From Chelydra serpentina (taxonomy: Eukaryota > Chordata > Testudines > Chelydridae), in the NCBI GenBank assembly GCA_037349315.1, contig JBAIAC010000010.1, forward strand, positions 29,924,001 through 29,988,000: DNA of 64,000 bases, written 5' to 3'. Position numbers and translations under genes: made by a program. Below, piece by piece: positions 21,379 to 32,632 of this stretch (position 1 is the first letter of the stretch; every line of letters starts with the position of its first letter). The notes below the pieces were generated by a model. That model saw nothing but the letters and a program-made list of their open reading frames with translations, searched no databases and was not told the origin of the DNA.

Positions 21379-21858
21379 CTACCTGGCTGGCTTCAAGATC
21401 CTCAGGCCTGAAGAGATCCTGGCCTTCCAGAGACAGCTCTTCACTGGCCTCCCCTGCTCATCCTCCAATGAGTCTTGCTGGTTGTCCTTGCAGAGGTTAG
21501 AGGGGGTGGAAAGGGAGAGGGCAGCAGGGTCCATGACTTTCCTGGGTTGGGAGGTTGTGTAATTGTACAAAATCCTGTCCAGTTCCTCAAAAAATGGACA
21601 GGTCACAATTCCACTACTTGACTCTTTCCCTGGTTTGAATACAAGTCATCCTGAGCTGTTTGCTCTTTATACTGCACTGGTCTGTGTCCCGGTTGTGTCC
21701 CCTCACAGCCATCTGCTTAGCGATGCCCATAAAAAGATCTTTATTCCAGTGGCTGGCCAGAAGATCTTCCTGCACAGTCACTTCTCGCCAGATGGCAATG
21801 AGATCCAGGTCTCAGCACGGCTCCAAGTGACTGCCCCAGGCTTGTTGTAAGGCTTCTG
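21379..21858 (-). pseudogene. First exon of a Myb/SANT-like Harbinger protein, broken
   Basis: Read on minus, three frames give family landmarks in order: DLDLIAIW near 21815, then GHNRDTDQC.IKSKQLR near 21700, then TCPFFEELDRIL at the start of the 75-codon frame ending at 21379. These correspond to the start, middle and end of the Myb/SANT-like domain seen intact at 1013-1705. Stops and frameshifts separate them, so no full domain can be made. Confidence 0.78.
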
Positions 21859-22273
21859 GCGTACTACTGCACAGTGCTGATACACGCAAATCCAAGAGCA
21901 AGTGGGCAAATTTTGGCCCCATGTCAGTTTTTAAAATGGGGGAGGGGGCATCCAGTCAACTTGACACTAGAGCAGTGGGGTGCGCCCAGTAAACAGACAG
22001 GTCACTAATGGCTGCCTGCAAAGCAGTGTAAGATAGCTGTTGCAGGAATGCCGAAGTCGTACACAGCAACGTTACTTGCACATAAACAATGGACTGAACA
22101 AACTCAATTCTCAGCAAATGTAGTTCACTTTGAAAGAGGACTCTGGAGTTTCCAATAAATACAGAATGAGTGTGCTATGCTGAATTACATTGTGTGTACG
22201 CAAGCACTTTCAAACCGGTTTAACTGGACTTAATCTGGTTTAAACGCCCCACGCCCCCCTATAGTCAAGCCCT

Positions 22274-22613
22274 TAGTGAGAGATTATTTTATAAAAATCA
22301 ATTAAATATAATCTGAGGCTTCAGTTCAGGATGTAGCCTGAATAGGGACATTCAGCATGAGAATTCCAATATCTCAAGTGCAGTAGTTTCCTTACCCCAC
22401 AGGTGAACGTGGTCCCAGGGATGCTCTGGGAGACCGAGAACTTTAGGGCACAATATCTTCTCAAACACCCAAAATGCAAAGGGAGTGCACACATTGCAAC
22501 ATCCCTGGGGCTGGAGCAGCCTTCTCCCCCCAGCATGACCAGGCAGCTTTGTGGGCTAGTGCAAAGAGAAGAGGGTCCATGATCCCACCTTCTCCCCACA
22601 CACTGTGGGATAA
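22274..22613. other. Non-coding unique DNA
   Basis: No gene or clear repeat between the Harbinger right end and the target duplication of the next element. Confidence 0.5.
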
Positions 22614-22626
22614 CTTGAATCAAAAG

Positions 22627-22730
22627 TATCAGAGGGGTAGCCGTGCATCCGACGAAGTGGGTATTCACCCACGAAAGCTTATGCTCCAATACGTCTGTTA
22701 GTCTATAAGGTGCCACAGGACTCTTTGTCG
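22627..22730. mobile_element. Short rearranged interspersed repeat with 13-bp target duplication
   Basis: The repeat is flanked by CTTGAATCAAAAG on both sides (22614-22626 and 22731-22743), a duplication length typical of LINE-type insertion. It starts tatcagaggggtagccgtg and then switches to catccgacgaagtgggtatt, acgaaagcttatgctccaat and ggtgccacaggactctttgt. In the widespread form of this reptile repeat as I recall it, the first 19 bases and the rest lie in opposite relative orientation, so an internal inversion is likely. Its class is not established here. Confidence 0.8.
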
Positions 22731-22849
22731 CTTGAATCAAAAGGGGAGCAGTCCTTGTGCTCTCCTAGTATCAGCAGCTGTGATTGCCCTCGCCCTTGTG
22801 TGATGTGTTCAAAGAGGTGGAGAGGTTTCCTTCACCCTTCCTCCCCCTA

Positions 22850-23533
22850 TACTCTTGGGGAAATCCTGCACCACTGCGCATGCAAAATTTGTGCAGAAAT
22901 TAATCGGTTTTGCGCAGAATTTCCTTTTCCTCCACAGAAATGGGCTGAAGAGTTGCTGGCCGCCACTAGGGGCCACTGGACCCAGCAGAGCACAGCTTGC
23001 AAGTAGAAGACAGTGCCGGGGGAGGAGGAGGGAGCTGGAGGGTTCCCGGCAGCTGCAGTTCTCAGCATGCCCTGAAGGAAGGAGGCGTAGGAAACTCCAT
23101 ACAAGCCCAGGACCCAACATCAGGCTGTTTCTCCCTCTGGATCTCTGGGCTCTGGGGGAAGAGGGGGTATAAGTATCTCGGTGGTGGGGGGATTAGGAGG
23201 TGCATGGGAGAATCTGGACTCAGAGGAGGTGCAGCTGGGTTCTGGTGGGGAGGGGGTGTGGGTGTCTTGGCCCCCCTGCTGGGCTGTCGGGGGAGGGGTC
23301 AGAGAAACAGGAATTGAGTTGTCATATTAGTTTCCTTAATTTTCTACCCCTGGAGGAATTTTTTTGTCTCTGTATTATTACAGACATACCTGCTGACAGG
23401 TATTTTGAAATAAATTACCAAAATAATAAAAACTGGTGTGATTATATAATATTTTGACAAATAAAATATGCAGACTTTTGCAATATTGTGCACAGAATTT
23501 TTAATTTTTTGGTGCAGAATTCCCCCAGGAGTA
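22850..23533. mobile_element. Inverted-repeat DNA transposon, 684 bp, non-autonomous
   Basis: The left end tactcttggggaaatcctgc and the right end, whose complement reads tactcctgggggaattctgc, form inverted repeats of about 23 bases. They are flanked by CCCCTA on both sides (22844-22849 and 23534-23539). Secondary words (gtgcagaaa and tgcgcagaatt near the left, cacagaattt near the right) extend the symmetry. The middle is G-rich and gives overlapping non-specific frames. No transposase is present and the superfamily is unassigned. Confidence 0.8.
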
Positions 23534-23539
23534 CCCCTA

Positions 23540-26224
23540 ACACATCCATACTGTCCTTTTGAGTGCAGGGACAACCTGTCCCTTTATAAACACTCCATTC
23601 CACCTTGAGGTCTGCGTCCATTACTCACACTACTGTATGTATGTTTCGGCTGTGCAGCAGTATTTAACTACACCACTTGCCTCAGTAGACTGAAGGCGTT
23701 TGTATGTTGATTGACAAATACTCATCCTGAAATTTGCACCCACTTTGCTCTAGTCTATGGCCCCCATAACACACCCATAACTACCTTTTCTATTTAAGAG
23801 ATTGCTAGCAAAATCAATAAATGAAAATCAACAAATCTTGCCGTCACTCCATGTACACACATACAAACTTGCAGAGCATTATACTGGTGACCTTCAGCCT
23901 AATTTTGTAACCCACAGAACTGTCCGGCTCAATCCATAATCTTTATTAAATACACCCAAACTGTTCCTTTAATTTAAAAATATAATTTGCAGTTGATTCA
24001 GCTTTTTTTGTAGATGAAATTTGTTCCAACATTTAACACTCCCCACTCAGACCCAAAACACATATGGAATATTGGCTTCAGTGCACTGATCTATCCTAAT
24101 TAGAGTACCAAATAACACCAAAGCCACAATACAAACAGCAGTTAATTTAGTGCAATGCTCACAGAACAAAGATATTAAACTGAATGCATATTCTTTGGAA
24201 GCTGTGTGCTCCCTTTATTACTAATGTATAAATAGATACCATTTTAGTACACTCTGCTACGGCACGTAATCAAAATGTTGTCTAGAAAAAGAACTGACAC
24301 AACACATTCTGCAATTGCCTCTGCTTTGTTGGATTGTGCTAATTATACACCCATCACATCAAACCACTCCATCTTTGTCCTGTAACCAGCATTCTCTTTC
24401 CCCCTTGTCAGTTTCATGCTACTCTTCTCTCCATAGTTATTAACTTTCTTCTCTGCGTGTGTACACGTGCATGTGAGAGAGAAAGTGAGTGTGAGAGTGT
24501 GTGCTAATATCAATTACTTGAGCCAAACTGAACACAGATAGATACTGTATACGTTTTCACAAACAGCTTTATATTCGCAATTCCCAGAGGTATGGAGACC
24601 CAATTTTTTCCTGGGATCATTCTGAGTTTGACAGGACAATACTTTTTCTTGCAAAGAACTATCCCAGCATAATTTTGCATTATAAATAGTTTTGCTTGGC
24701 AACTAACTTTGTCACCATGTTGTGATGTCAGTCTCAGACGTGAGTTGTGGCATAGCATCATCGTATTATGACAAATTGTATTACGACAAAGAATTGGGCT
24801 GAAGATCTTAATTTTAAACACCTTTACTATATTATTGACTTTTACTATTCCAGTCCTTGGCCTCACTTGAGCACAGAGTGCTTTATTGTGCTGTTATAGA
24901 ACACACTGTTCACACTGCTGTTGTGGAAAAATAGAACAAAGAACTACGATGAGACCACTGGACTAATTTACACTTAAACTTTCTTCCCTGGAGTGAAAAG
25001 TGTACTGATCTCGTGTGCCATCTCACTTCTTTTAATCATATTTTAAAAGGATGATGAGACCAAGTGCTGTAGAATGAAAACTCAGTGGGCAGTTGTTTAT
25101 AGTTACAATGGCAAGATAAAAATGCAAAACAGAAAATAAATTCAAATGGTCCCAAACTTTTGAATGGAATGTACAAATTTTGTTTAATTCGGTCACTAAG
25201 CATATATTTGTGTACTTGGGGATGTTTTGCCTTTGGCAGTTCACCTGTGGCAACTACTCCATTTGAGATATTGGAGTTCTCATTGTGAATAACATAAAGT
25301 TAATCATTTCTGGGCTAGAAAAATCGAAGTATCAAAACACTCATCAAAAATTGGTCTTTGCTAACTGAGAGAGAGCACAATGCCACATCTTATTAATTCT
25401 GGGTCAGATTTTCTGCTGCACCAAGTTTCTGCCCTGCACAACAGAGAGGCAGTGCCATCAGGGAGCCAGTTACAGCTGCAATGCTCTGCTCAGCTCTGGC
25501 ACAGGTTAGAGCAGTCCGTCCCTAACATATCCATGATGTGGCCCCTAAGCAGAGCATGAGCTAGGAGGTTGACACCCAGTGGGACCTCCCCCGTGCTGGG
25601 AGACATAGAGATTGAGGGTTAGAGTCCCTGCCCCGCTCTAATGTTCTTTTGAACAAAGATTTGAAAATCCTGTGCTCTGTTTGGACCAACACATTAAGAG
25701 TCTGACGGTGAATTAGAAAAGTAACTACAGCTTTTATTAAGAACTCAGTACAACTGAGCTTAACAGAAACTGCCTATGCAGGTTTGAAAACCACTTCTAA
25801 TTCAGACCAATCCTTTATCCAAAGTTCTTGCTCCAACTAATGATGGTGCTAGAGCTTCTCAGTGAAACACCTGTAAACTCCCCCCCCCCCCAATTTTTTT
25901 ATTTTTTTTTTAAGGAGGCTAACTTAGTTCTGAGAAATGGCGGATTTTTTTTGGCCGAAGTTTTTCCACAAAATTCAGCCTGAGGTAGATACCGGACATG
26001 GAAAAATTCAGCCCAAACTATAAAAGTCTGGCATAGTTATAAGCCACAGAAAACAGGATCTTATAATGCAGTGTCAGGCAACCTTAACTACAGGTGTCAC
26101 TACCTGTGCCACCTATAATATATACCAAATTTTATTTCTCACTTTGATTTATTTTGTAACTCATTCCCCTCCTCCTGCTCTATACTGGATTTTTGTTGTT
26201 TTTGGGGGGAGTGGGGTGTTTAAA
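23540..26224. other. Non-coding, mostly unique AT-rich DNA
   Basis: No gene or named repeat recognised. Features are a GT/GA-rich patch at about 24455-24505 and a C run then T run at 25880-25914. Frames up to 118 codons (24510-24866, minus) have no domain. Confidence 0.6.
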
Positions 26225-26310
26225 ATGGTAAGCTTTTCATAGCAGGGATCTTGTCTTTAAAGTTCCTGCTACACTTCTGGTGCTGTAGAAACAGATAAAT
26301 AATTGACTCA
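26225..26310 (+). mobile_element. L2-like SINE/LINE tail, decayed
   Basis: The words ggtaagcttttcatagcagg, gatcttgtcttt and ggtgctgtagaaacagataa resemble the tail also seen at 30285-30400 and 63160-63290. Only the tail is recognisable. Confidence 0.4.
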
Positions 26311-29300
26311 TCCACCAGCACGACAGGGTTCAGGCCAAAAATAGAGGTAGATCTAGTGGTATCACAGTTATACTACAAAAGAGGAGCAGCCCAATGCAAG
26401 CCAAAGTTAGGAGAGCAGATTCTCAATGCTCTGGCAGGCCTCACCTTTCACTGCATTGTGCCGAAAGTTGGACAAGCTAGTCCAAAGAGTGGGACCACTA
26501 ACCCCATCAATGCAGTTGCAGCTATGAAGCAATACAAGAAAGAAATGGGAAGAGACAATATGTGGTTTTTTTCTCCCCCACGCAGAGTTTATATTTTCTG
26601 GATGGAGTGCCTCAGCTGTTCCTCTTCTGTGAGCCTCATCTGACCTCCTGGGACGTGTTTGTCTGATTGCTCAATAAAGATTATTTGCACCTGGACAGGG
26701 ATGATTAGGGGTTGGCGGAGATACTAAACTGACAACAGGAGCTGGGAGAATCCTTGCCAGCCTTTGTGTGTGCAACTGCTGAGTCAGTTCAACAGGCTCA
26801 CATATTCCCTACCCTGCCCCCACACACACATGCAAATGACCATCAAAAAGAGAATCTTAATTTGGCTACATCCCAAATTTCACATTCCTCTTGGCTGAGC
26901 AAGACCAGTTTTCCCATATGGCCTCATCTCCCATGCCCTCGTGGTGTACTGATAGTCAGGCAAAGCAGTTGCTTCTCTAAACATCCCAGAGTTGTTGTGG
27001 GAGTGGGAGTGGATGAGAGTCAGATACAAGCCAGAGGAACAGCAAACAGGCATGCCCGGGTCTGGACCTTTGACCTTCAGATTTCCCTTGCACCCATTAG
27101 AGACTAGGAACCAGGCCCTCAGCACTATTAAGTTCCTTTTGTGCCATTCCCCTAAACATTAAGTGGGTAGCTGAGGATACCACCAGCATAAGGAAATCCA
27201 CAGCTAGCATAAAGCCTGCTCTACACCAGCCTCTCCTGGTCCTCCCACCCTGCTTCAGGTGGCATGTGATGGACAGTCAGGGTGCAATCTGACCATCGTC
27301 GCTGGCAAACACTGCCCTTTCATGGGACCTCCATGTCAGCACAAATTAGCATAAACTGTACCAGGGACTGGTTGGGCCCTCACTAGCTTTGCCTCTCCCT
27401 CCCCTCAGCTCTGTGTAGCGGAGGATTGAGCCATGGGAGAAGGAGAGTGGAAAGAGCGAGCAACTACAGTGGTGTTATGTGGTCTGGCGATACTGGGCAG
27501 GACAAGTCCCTCCATTCTGTCAAGCAAAGGGACTACAGCTCTGTCTGGCTCTTGTGCAAATGGTAAAGGGAGTTTGCAAATTCTCCCAAGCATAACTATT
27601 CAAGGGCCTAAGATAGTTGTGCCTAAATCATGCAAGCCTATCCTCTGCCCTGACCACCTTCCAGAGCTATATCTTGATATAGTTAAATTAGCCACTTAGA
27701 CAAACACAGTGAATCCTTCCCTGCATTAAGCTTAGCAAAAAAGAAAGAAAAACAATTCGGCACCCACTCAGTATTTACAACGGCTAATACTTTGGTCAAA
27801 TCAAAACCAATTTCCTCAAGAACAATGAAAGGCACTGCTTCTCAAAGACGGTTATTTTCATGCCATATTTCACTTTTCAAACCCTAGACATTTTGACTGT
27901 ACAGCTGATCAAACAAAGTTGGGAAACATCTATTTCTGCCTCCCATCTCATGCTCTAAAACCAGTGAAAACATTATGATTTAAGGTGGGGGTTTTTTGGT
28001 TTTTTTTTAAACTAATACCTTTAGGCAGAGATCAACCCTGGAATATTTCAAGCCCAAATGGTGCAAATTTAACAACAATTATGAGCAACTAAAAACAGAT
28101 TAGAATAGAAACTGTTATGCAACCTCAGCTGTAGAAGTCGCTGCTTCTGCTGCTATAATTAGCCAAATGACATATCAAAATTTGTGATACTTAATCCATT
28201 TCATATTTCATTTGGCTTGTTTAAGAACCAACCACTTTCATCTAAATTTTAGTATCTTGTGAGTTAGGGCAGAAAATAAAAACTTGAGCAGATGGCTTGA
28301 GAATGACAAAACAAATGAGAGCCTACTGCTGTTAGAGGCTACATAGATGGAAAATTATGACTGCCAGGTTGGCTGAGCTTCAAACTTACCCTACAAACTG
28401 TGCAACTGGCTCAGGAAGGACTGGACAAGAGAGAAGAGTGGGTGTAAGTCACTGAAGAGCTAATAACATGCATCAATAGCTGGCTGACTCTGTGTTGGTC
28501 TTTCACACAGGCTCATGTAACAAGGACAACACAAACATCAAAGTTATGACCAGATAATCTCTCTGTAAAGCAAAGTTAAGTACACAAGAGGGAACAATAA
28601 TAAATATCAACAAATATGCTGTGTAGCACATGCAAAGCTAAAGTAAGGCTGCATATGCAGAGGGGGTGTTGTTGCATTCAGGAACAGGCCAGGAGTACAA
28701 AGTAGCATGAAGGTGTTTGTGCTGGCAAAGTGGAGGGTGCTCTTGGTAGGGAAGACAAAAAACTATTACCTGCAAAATGAATTCTGTTCTTAACATGTGG
28801 GTAACAGGCCCAGACTTTGTGTCTATTTAAATGTAAAACATCATGGAAGCAGTGTGGATAGAGAGGAAAGAGTGGGGAAGGTTAGGATATGCCCATTAAA
28901 TAAATGCCTAAACCTGAACCATTATCTATCCCTCAAATAGAAACACAATCATTTTTTGTTTTTTTTAAGGTTTGGAAAAGTTCAGTAGTCTTTAGTGCAT
29001 GTTCCACTGTAATTAAAAAATAAATAAGGAGCAAACTAGCTTACACCTGACAGTGAGCCAGGTGATGATTTGTGATGATTTGTTTTTCTTAGAATTTTTT
29101 TTAGAAAGGGCATTTATAAAATTCCAAATATAGATTTGCTGCTCTGCATGTACAGTAAGTGGAACATTTGGTTGCACGGTGGTCATCTCAGTGCTATTAA
29201 CCTGCAGTCTCATGATTCATTATTTATAACAGCACTCATTCTGTGAGGTATCAGATCACAGTCCTCATAAAATGCAAAAGTTTGAAGTTATGAAAGTTTT

Positions 29301-29523
29301 GATCATTTTATGGGAGAGGCTGGGGAAAGGGGGAAAGGAAGTGGAACCAGGAAGGGGAACTACATCATCCTAATGCGTAGGGTGATCAGATTTTCTGGGC
29401 CTCAGTCTAGGGCAAGCAGCCCAGGAGGTTGCCAACTCTACCAGGTCTAGAGATGACTAAAAGCTCTTGTGGAGGGATGCAGGTTTGTCAAATGACAATG
29501 CTGAGCCCTGACATATATTAAAT
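26311..29523. other. Non-coding, mostly unique DNA
   Basis: No supported gene. The open frame at 26754-27107 (plus, 117 codons) overlaps one on minus and lacks any domain. A short tagggtgatcagattttc at 29379 resembles the start of the foldback family at 29524 and may be a truncated relative. Confidence 0.55.
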
Positions 29524-30141
29524 AGGGTGACCAGGTGACCAGTTTTTGACCAGAACACCCAGTTGAAAAGGGCCATTAAAAGTCCAGTCAGCGGTGCTGC
29601 AGCCCTAAGGCAGACTAGTCCCTACCTGTCCTGGGGTACTGCGCTGCGCCCTGGAAGTGGCCAGCAGGTCTGGCTCCTAGGCGGGGGGACGGGAGGTTGC
29701 CCATGGGGCTCGGCGCGCTGCCTCCACCCCGAGCACCAGCTTCCCAGCCAATGGAAGCTGGGGAGGGGGGCAGTGCCTGCGGGTGAGAGCAGTGCATGGA
29801 GCCTCCTGACCCTCCCTCCCGCCTAGGACTCGGACCTGCTGGCTGCTTCTGGGGCCCACACAGTGCAGTGCCACTGCCAGGACAGGTAGGCAGCCTGCCT
29901 TAGCCCCATTGCGCTGCTGACTGGGAGCCGCCCGAGGTAAGCTGATGCCCCAACCCCCAGCCGGAGCCCTCACCCTCTCCCACACCTCAACCCGCTGCCC
30001 CAGCCCAGTGAAAGTGAGTGAGGGTGAGGGAAAGCAAGCCATCGAGGGAGGGGGAATGTAGTGAGCGGGGGCACGGGGCCTCAGGGAAGAAGCGGTGCTA
30101 GGGTGTTCGGTTTTGTGTGATTAGAAAGTTGGCAGCCTTAG
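29524..30141. mobile_element. GC-rich foldback DNA transposon
   Basis: Ends tagggtgaccag and ttggcagcctta are imperfect inverted repeats. Inside, a long imperfect inverted repeat pairs about 29605-29670 with about 29832-29915, for example cctaaggcag versus ctgccttag, ctacctgtcctgg versus ccaggacaggtag, and cagcaggtc versus gacctgctg. The loop is very GC-rich. Frames on both strands in this region follow from composition. Flanking ATATAT is only a weak candidate duplication. Confidence 0.75.
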
Positions 30142-30284
30142 ATATATGCGATTGTCACAGCCTTCTGTGGACCTACAAACGTTGGCACAGCAAATTAGCA
30201 AATGGGTACGTGCACCATTAATCTCAGCTAGCGAGATTCAGACTGCTCAAGTGTTAATGAGTTTGTCATTATTTCAAATCCTTA

Positions 30285-30400
30285 ATTAGACTGTAAGATC
30301 TTTGGGGCAGGGATCATCCTTCCGTTATGTGTTTGTACAGTGTCTAGCACAATGGGGCTGGGGACTCTAGATGCTACCATAATATAAATAATAGTATCTC
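30285..30400 (+). mobile_element. L2-like tail of a MIR-type SINE
   Basis: Contains tagactgtaagatctttggg, the gcagggatcatccttc block, gtttgtacagtgtctagcac and aatggggctgggga, then a TA-rich end. This is the same tail as at 63160-63290, which is attached there to a complete SINE body. Confidence 0.7.
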
Positions 30401-31656
30401 GCCTTCTGATGGCTGGCCTGAAGGCAGGATGTGAGCTTGAACCAGGCTAGATTCACTCCGGTCTGTAACTGTAATGGCTTCTGTGGGACTGTCAGCAGCT
30501 GTGAAATGTCATTAAGCTGCTTACCTTGGTGAAGCCTAAATACCAACTGCCTTCTCAGTGGGGGAATATGACTTGGAACATGGCCTCTCCTGCTTATGTC
30601 GGTGGATGCAATTTGCCCAACAATGTGCTTGATAGGTGTGAATGAAAGTTCGTTATCTACAGCTAACAGTAGACTGTTGTGTTTTGGGGAGCTGGTGGTT
30701 CAAAACAGTGTCTCTCCCACTTACCATGGAAATATATTGTAACATGAGAGCGAAATATCACTGCTGTTCACCTTCAGAAAACAAAACAAAAAAGAAAGAG
30801 GCAGACAGAGAGACCTGGTACGGCAACTGGCATTGTAGCTGTGCACTCAAGCTCTCCTCACTCTGTGGGTCGATCCACTTAAATCACCATAGCAAAGTCG
30901 CTAAACTGTCTTTAGTACACCAAAAGGCAGCATGTGTTTTGTTGTAAGACAACAGCTGGCTGAGGTACAACACCATACACTGTGGACAATTACCTCGTGT
31001 GATAAGATATTCTCCATGTCCTCACTCATTCCCACAAATTGTCTCCTTGGCCAATACACGTATAGAGTGGTTGCATGAGAGCAGGTGTTTGTTAATTTGA
31101 ATAAAGGCAAGTCTCTATGCATTCCCCTATCCATGCTCTCCTCAAGACCCAGTCTCCCTCTACGTGGCTGTCTGAGACAGCTAGAAAAGCCTACAGCTCC
31201 AGCCACACTTATTTTGTGACACCAGTAGCACCAGCAGGACACTTGGGTTGTTTCTTTATAACCACCTACTTTATATCACAGGCTAACCTACAAACCATTT
31301 CTCATGGTTACAAGGCTAGCTACACCTCTGTCACCTTTTTCTCTGCACACAGCTCTTCAGGTCTTAGGCCTCCTGGCTTTACCTATTCCGGGATGGAATT
31401 CCACAATTCTCCTAGTCTCAGACCAGGCCCTGGGCTACCGTATTCTGAGTATCCACTGCACTTGCCCAGCAGGTCTGGCTGTGTTTGAGTACCTGCAGTT
31501 CTTCCCTTCAGGTGACTGACCAGTGGTGTACAGGGATCAGTTCTTCAAACAAAGTATTGTTTATTTTAACAGTAGGAACAAAGGTAAGTGTGGGAAGAAA
31601 TCCCTGATGTTTGCAGGTAAAGCTGCCAGGTATGGAGATGACCAGTGCTGAAGAAG
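30401..31656. other. Non-coding, mostly unique DNA
   Basis: Overlapping frames at 30901-31242 (minus) and 31117-31488 (plus) have no recognisable domains, and neither strand shows exon-like borders. No named repeat seen. Confidence 0.5.
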
Positions 31657-31664
31657 CTATAGAG

Positions 31665-31971
31665 CAGGGGTCTCAAACACGCGGCCCGCGGGCCGCATTA
31701 TTTCCTGCGGCCCGCCATAGGTGCTGACTCCACTGGCAGCCACGCTCCAAACATTACTGAGTGTTTATATTTTATTAAAACCCCTCTTTGCATTACAGTT
31801 TTTAAAAAGTTAATACATTGACTCTTAATAGAATACTATATTACTCTTCATTTTTTTCATTTTTGACTATACTTTTGAATCGTTGTATGAAAAGGTTTCG
31901 GTGATGCGGCCCTCAGGCCAATTTACTAGTTCTCATGTGGCCCTCGTGGTGATTTGAGTTTGAGATCCCTG
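31665..31971. mobile_element. Non-autonomous hAT transposon (caggggtctcaaac family)
   Basis: Ends caggggtctcaaac and gtttgagatccctg are inverted and flanked by the eight-base duplication CTATAGAG (31657-31664 and 31972-31979). A 16-base perfect palindrome gcggcccgcgggccgc lies near the left end. The right 65 bases match those of the element at 41958-42381, so both belong to one family. No coding capacity. Confidence 0.93.
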
Positions 31972-31979
31972 CTATAGAG

Positions 31980-32394
31980 CCACTGCTGGCACACAGATAT
32001 GGTACCTTAACAGCACATTTTGTTCTAAACTGCATCTCCAATGCCGCAGATGCTCGTTATGCTCTGGTGAATGTCTGCTAATGAAACAAGCATAGATATA
32101 TGATACAACACATTATGAGGCTGGATAATAAATAATAAATCAGTTCACTGGCAATAACTGAAGTATTTCCAGAAGATAGTAATACCAGGATGTGGGGAAT
32201 GGATTGCAGGTTTTTCTCCATTAAAACTAAGAGGTACTTATGTCAGGACAACTAAGTTTCCAAACTAGTTATGAAACGTAATAAACATACTATTTACTGC
32301 CAAAGTCAGAGATACAGAGGCAAGGGTGAGGAGAAAATGGTGCTTTTCCCTGAATTTTTCTACATGGTAAAATAATTCAGCTGAAATGTAGCCT
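31980..32394. other. Non-coding unique DNA
   Basis: AT-rich sequence after the hAT element. No gene or named repeat seen. Confidence 0.5.
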
Positions 32395-32632
32395 CTGGCC
32401 TTATCTACACATGTAAGTTACAGTGTTAAAACAAGGTAAGTAACACATGTAAAGCAATATAAGGTGAAACGTTTGGTACAGACAATGACTGTTGTGCTCC
32501 AACCATCATAGGGCTAACCACAACCAGGTAACTACATGATAGCCCTTGTCACATTTAACATTGTGTAAGCTACCATATTAGTCAACATATGTTCTAATAT
32601 GGTGTAATTTCCCAGTGTAGCCAGACCCCACC
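32395..32632. mobile_element. Possible Harbinger-like MITE, decayed
   Basis: The left side ggccttatctacacatg and the right side cccagtgtagccagacc share the tctacac/gtgtag(a) ends seen in the Harbinger MITEs of this window. No clean target duplication was found. A hairpin with ten-base arms (accatattag and ctaatatggt) around aacatatgtt lies inside at 32572-32603. Confidence 0.35.

Larger units (their letters stand above)
17975..22273. mobile_element. Relic of a full-length Harbinger transposon
   Basis: The region holds both Harbinger genes in convergent order: a HARBI1-type transposase on plus (18060-19135) and a Myb/SANT-like protein on minus (21858 down to 19808). The right end near 22235-22273 reads gccccacgcccccctatag then tcaagccc and TTA, a Harbinger-like terminus and target. 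A matching G-rich stretch at about 17975-18005 (gggggcgtgtacacccctag) is a possible left end. A hAT MITE sits inside at 19611-19769. Boundaries, especially the left one, are inferred. All coding parts are broken. Confidence 0.65.

Noticed and set aside
22474..22701. 75-codon frame on plus that includes the 22627 repeat
   Set aside because: It runs into the inserted repeat and has no domain.
29563..30042. Frames on both strands in the GC-rich foldback
   Set aside because: They lie inside a transposon with inverted arms. Composition and symmetry explain them.
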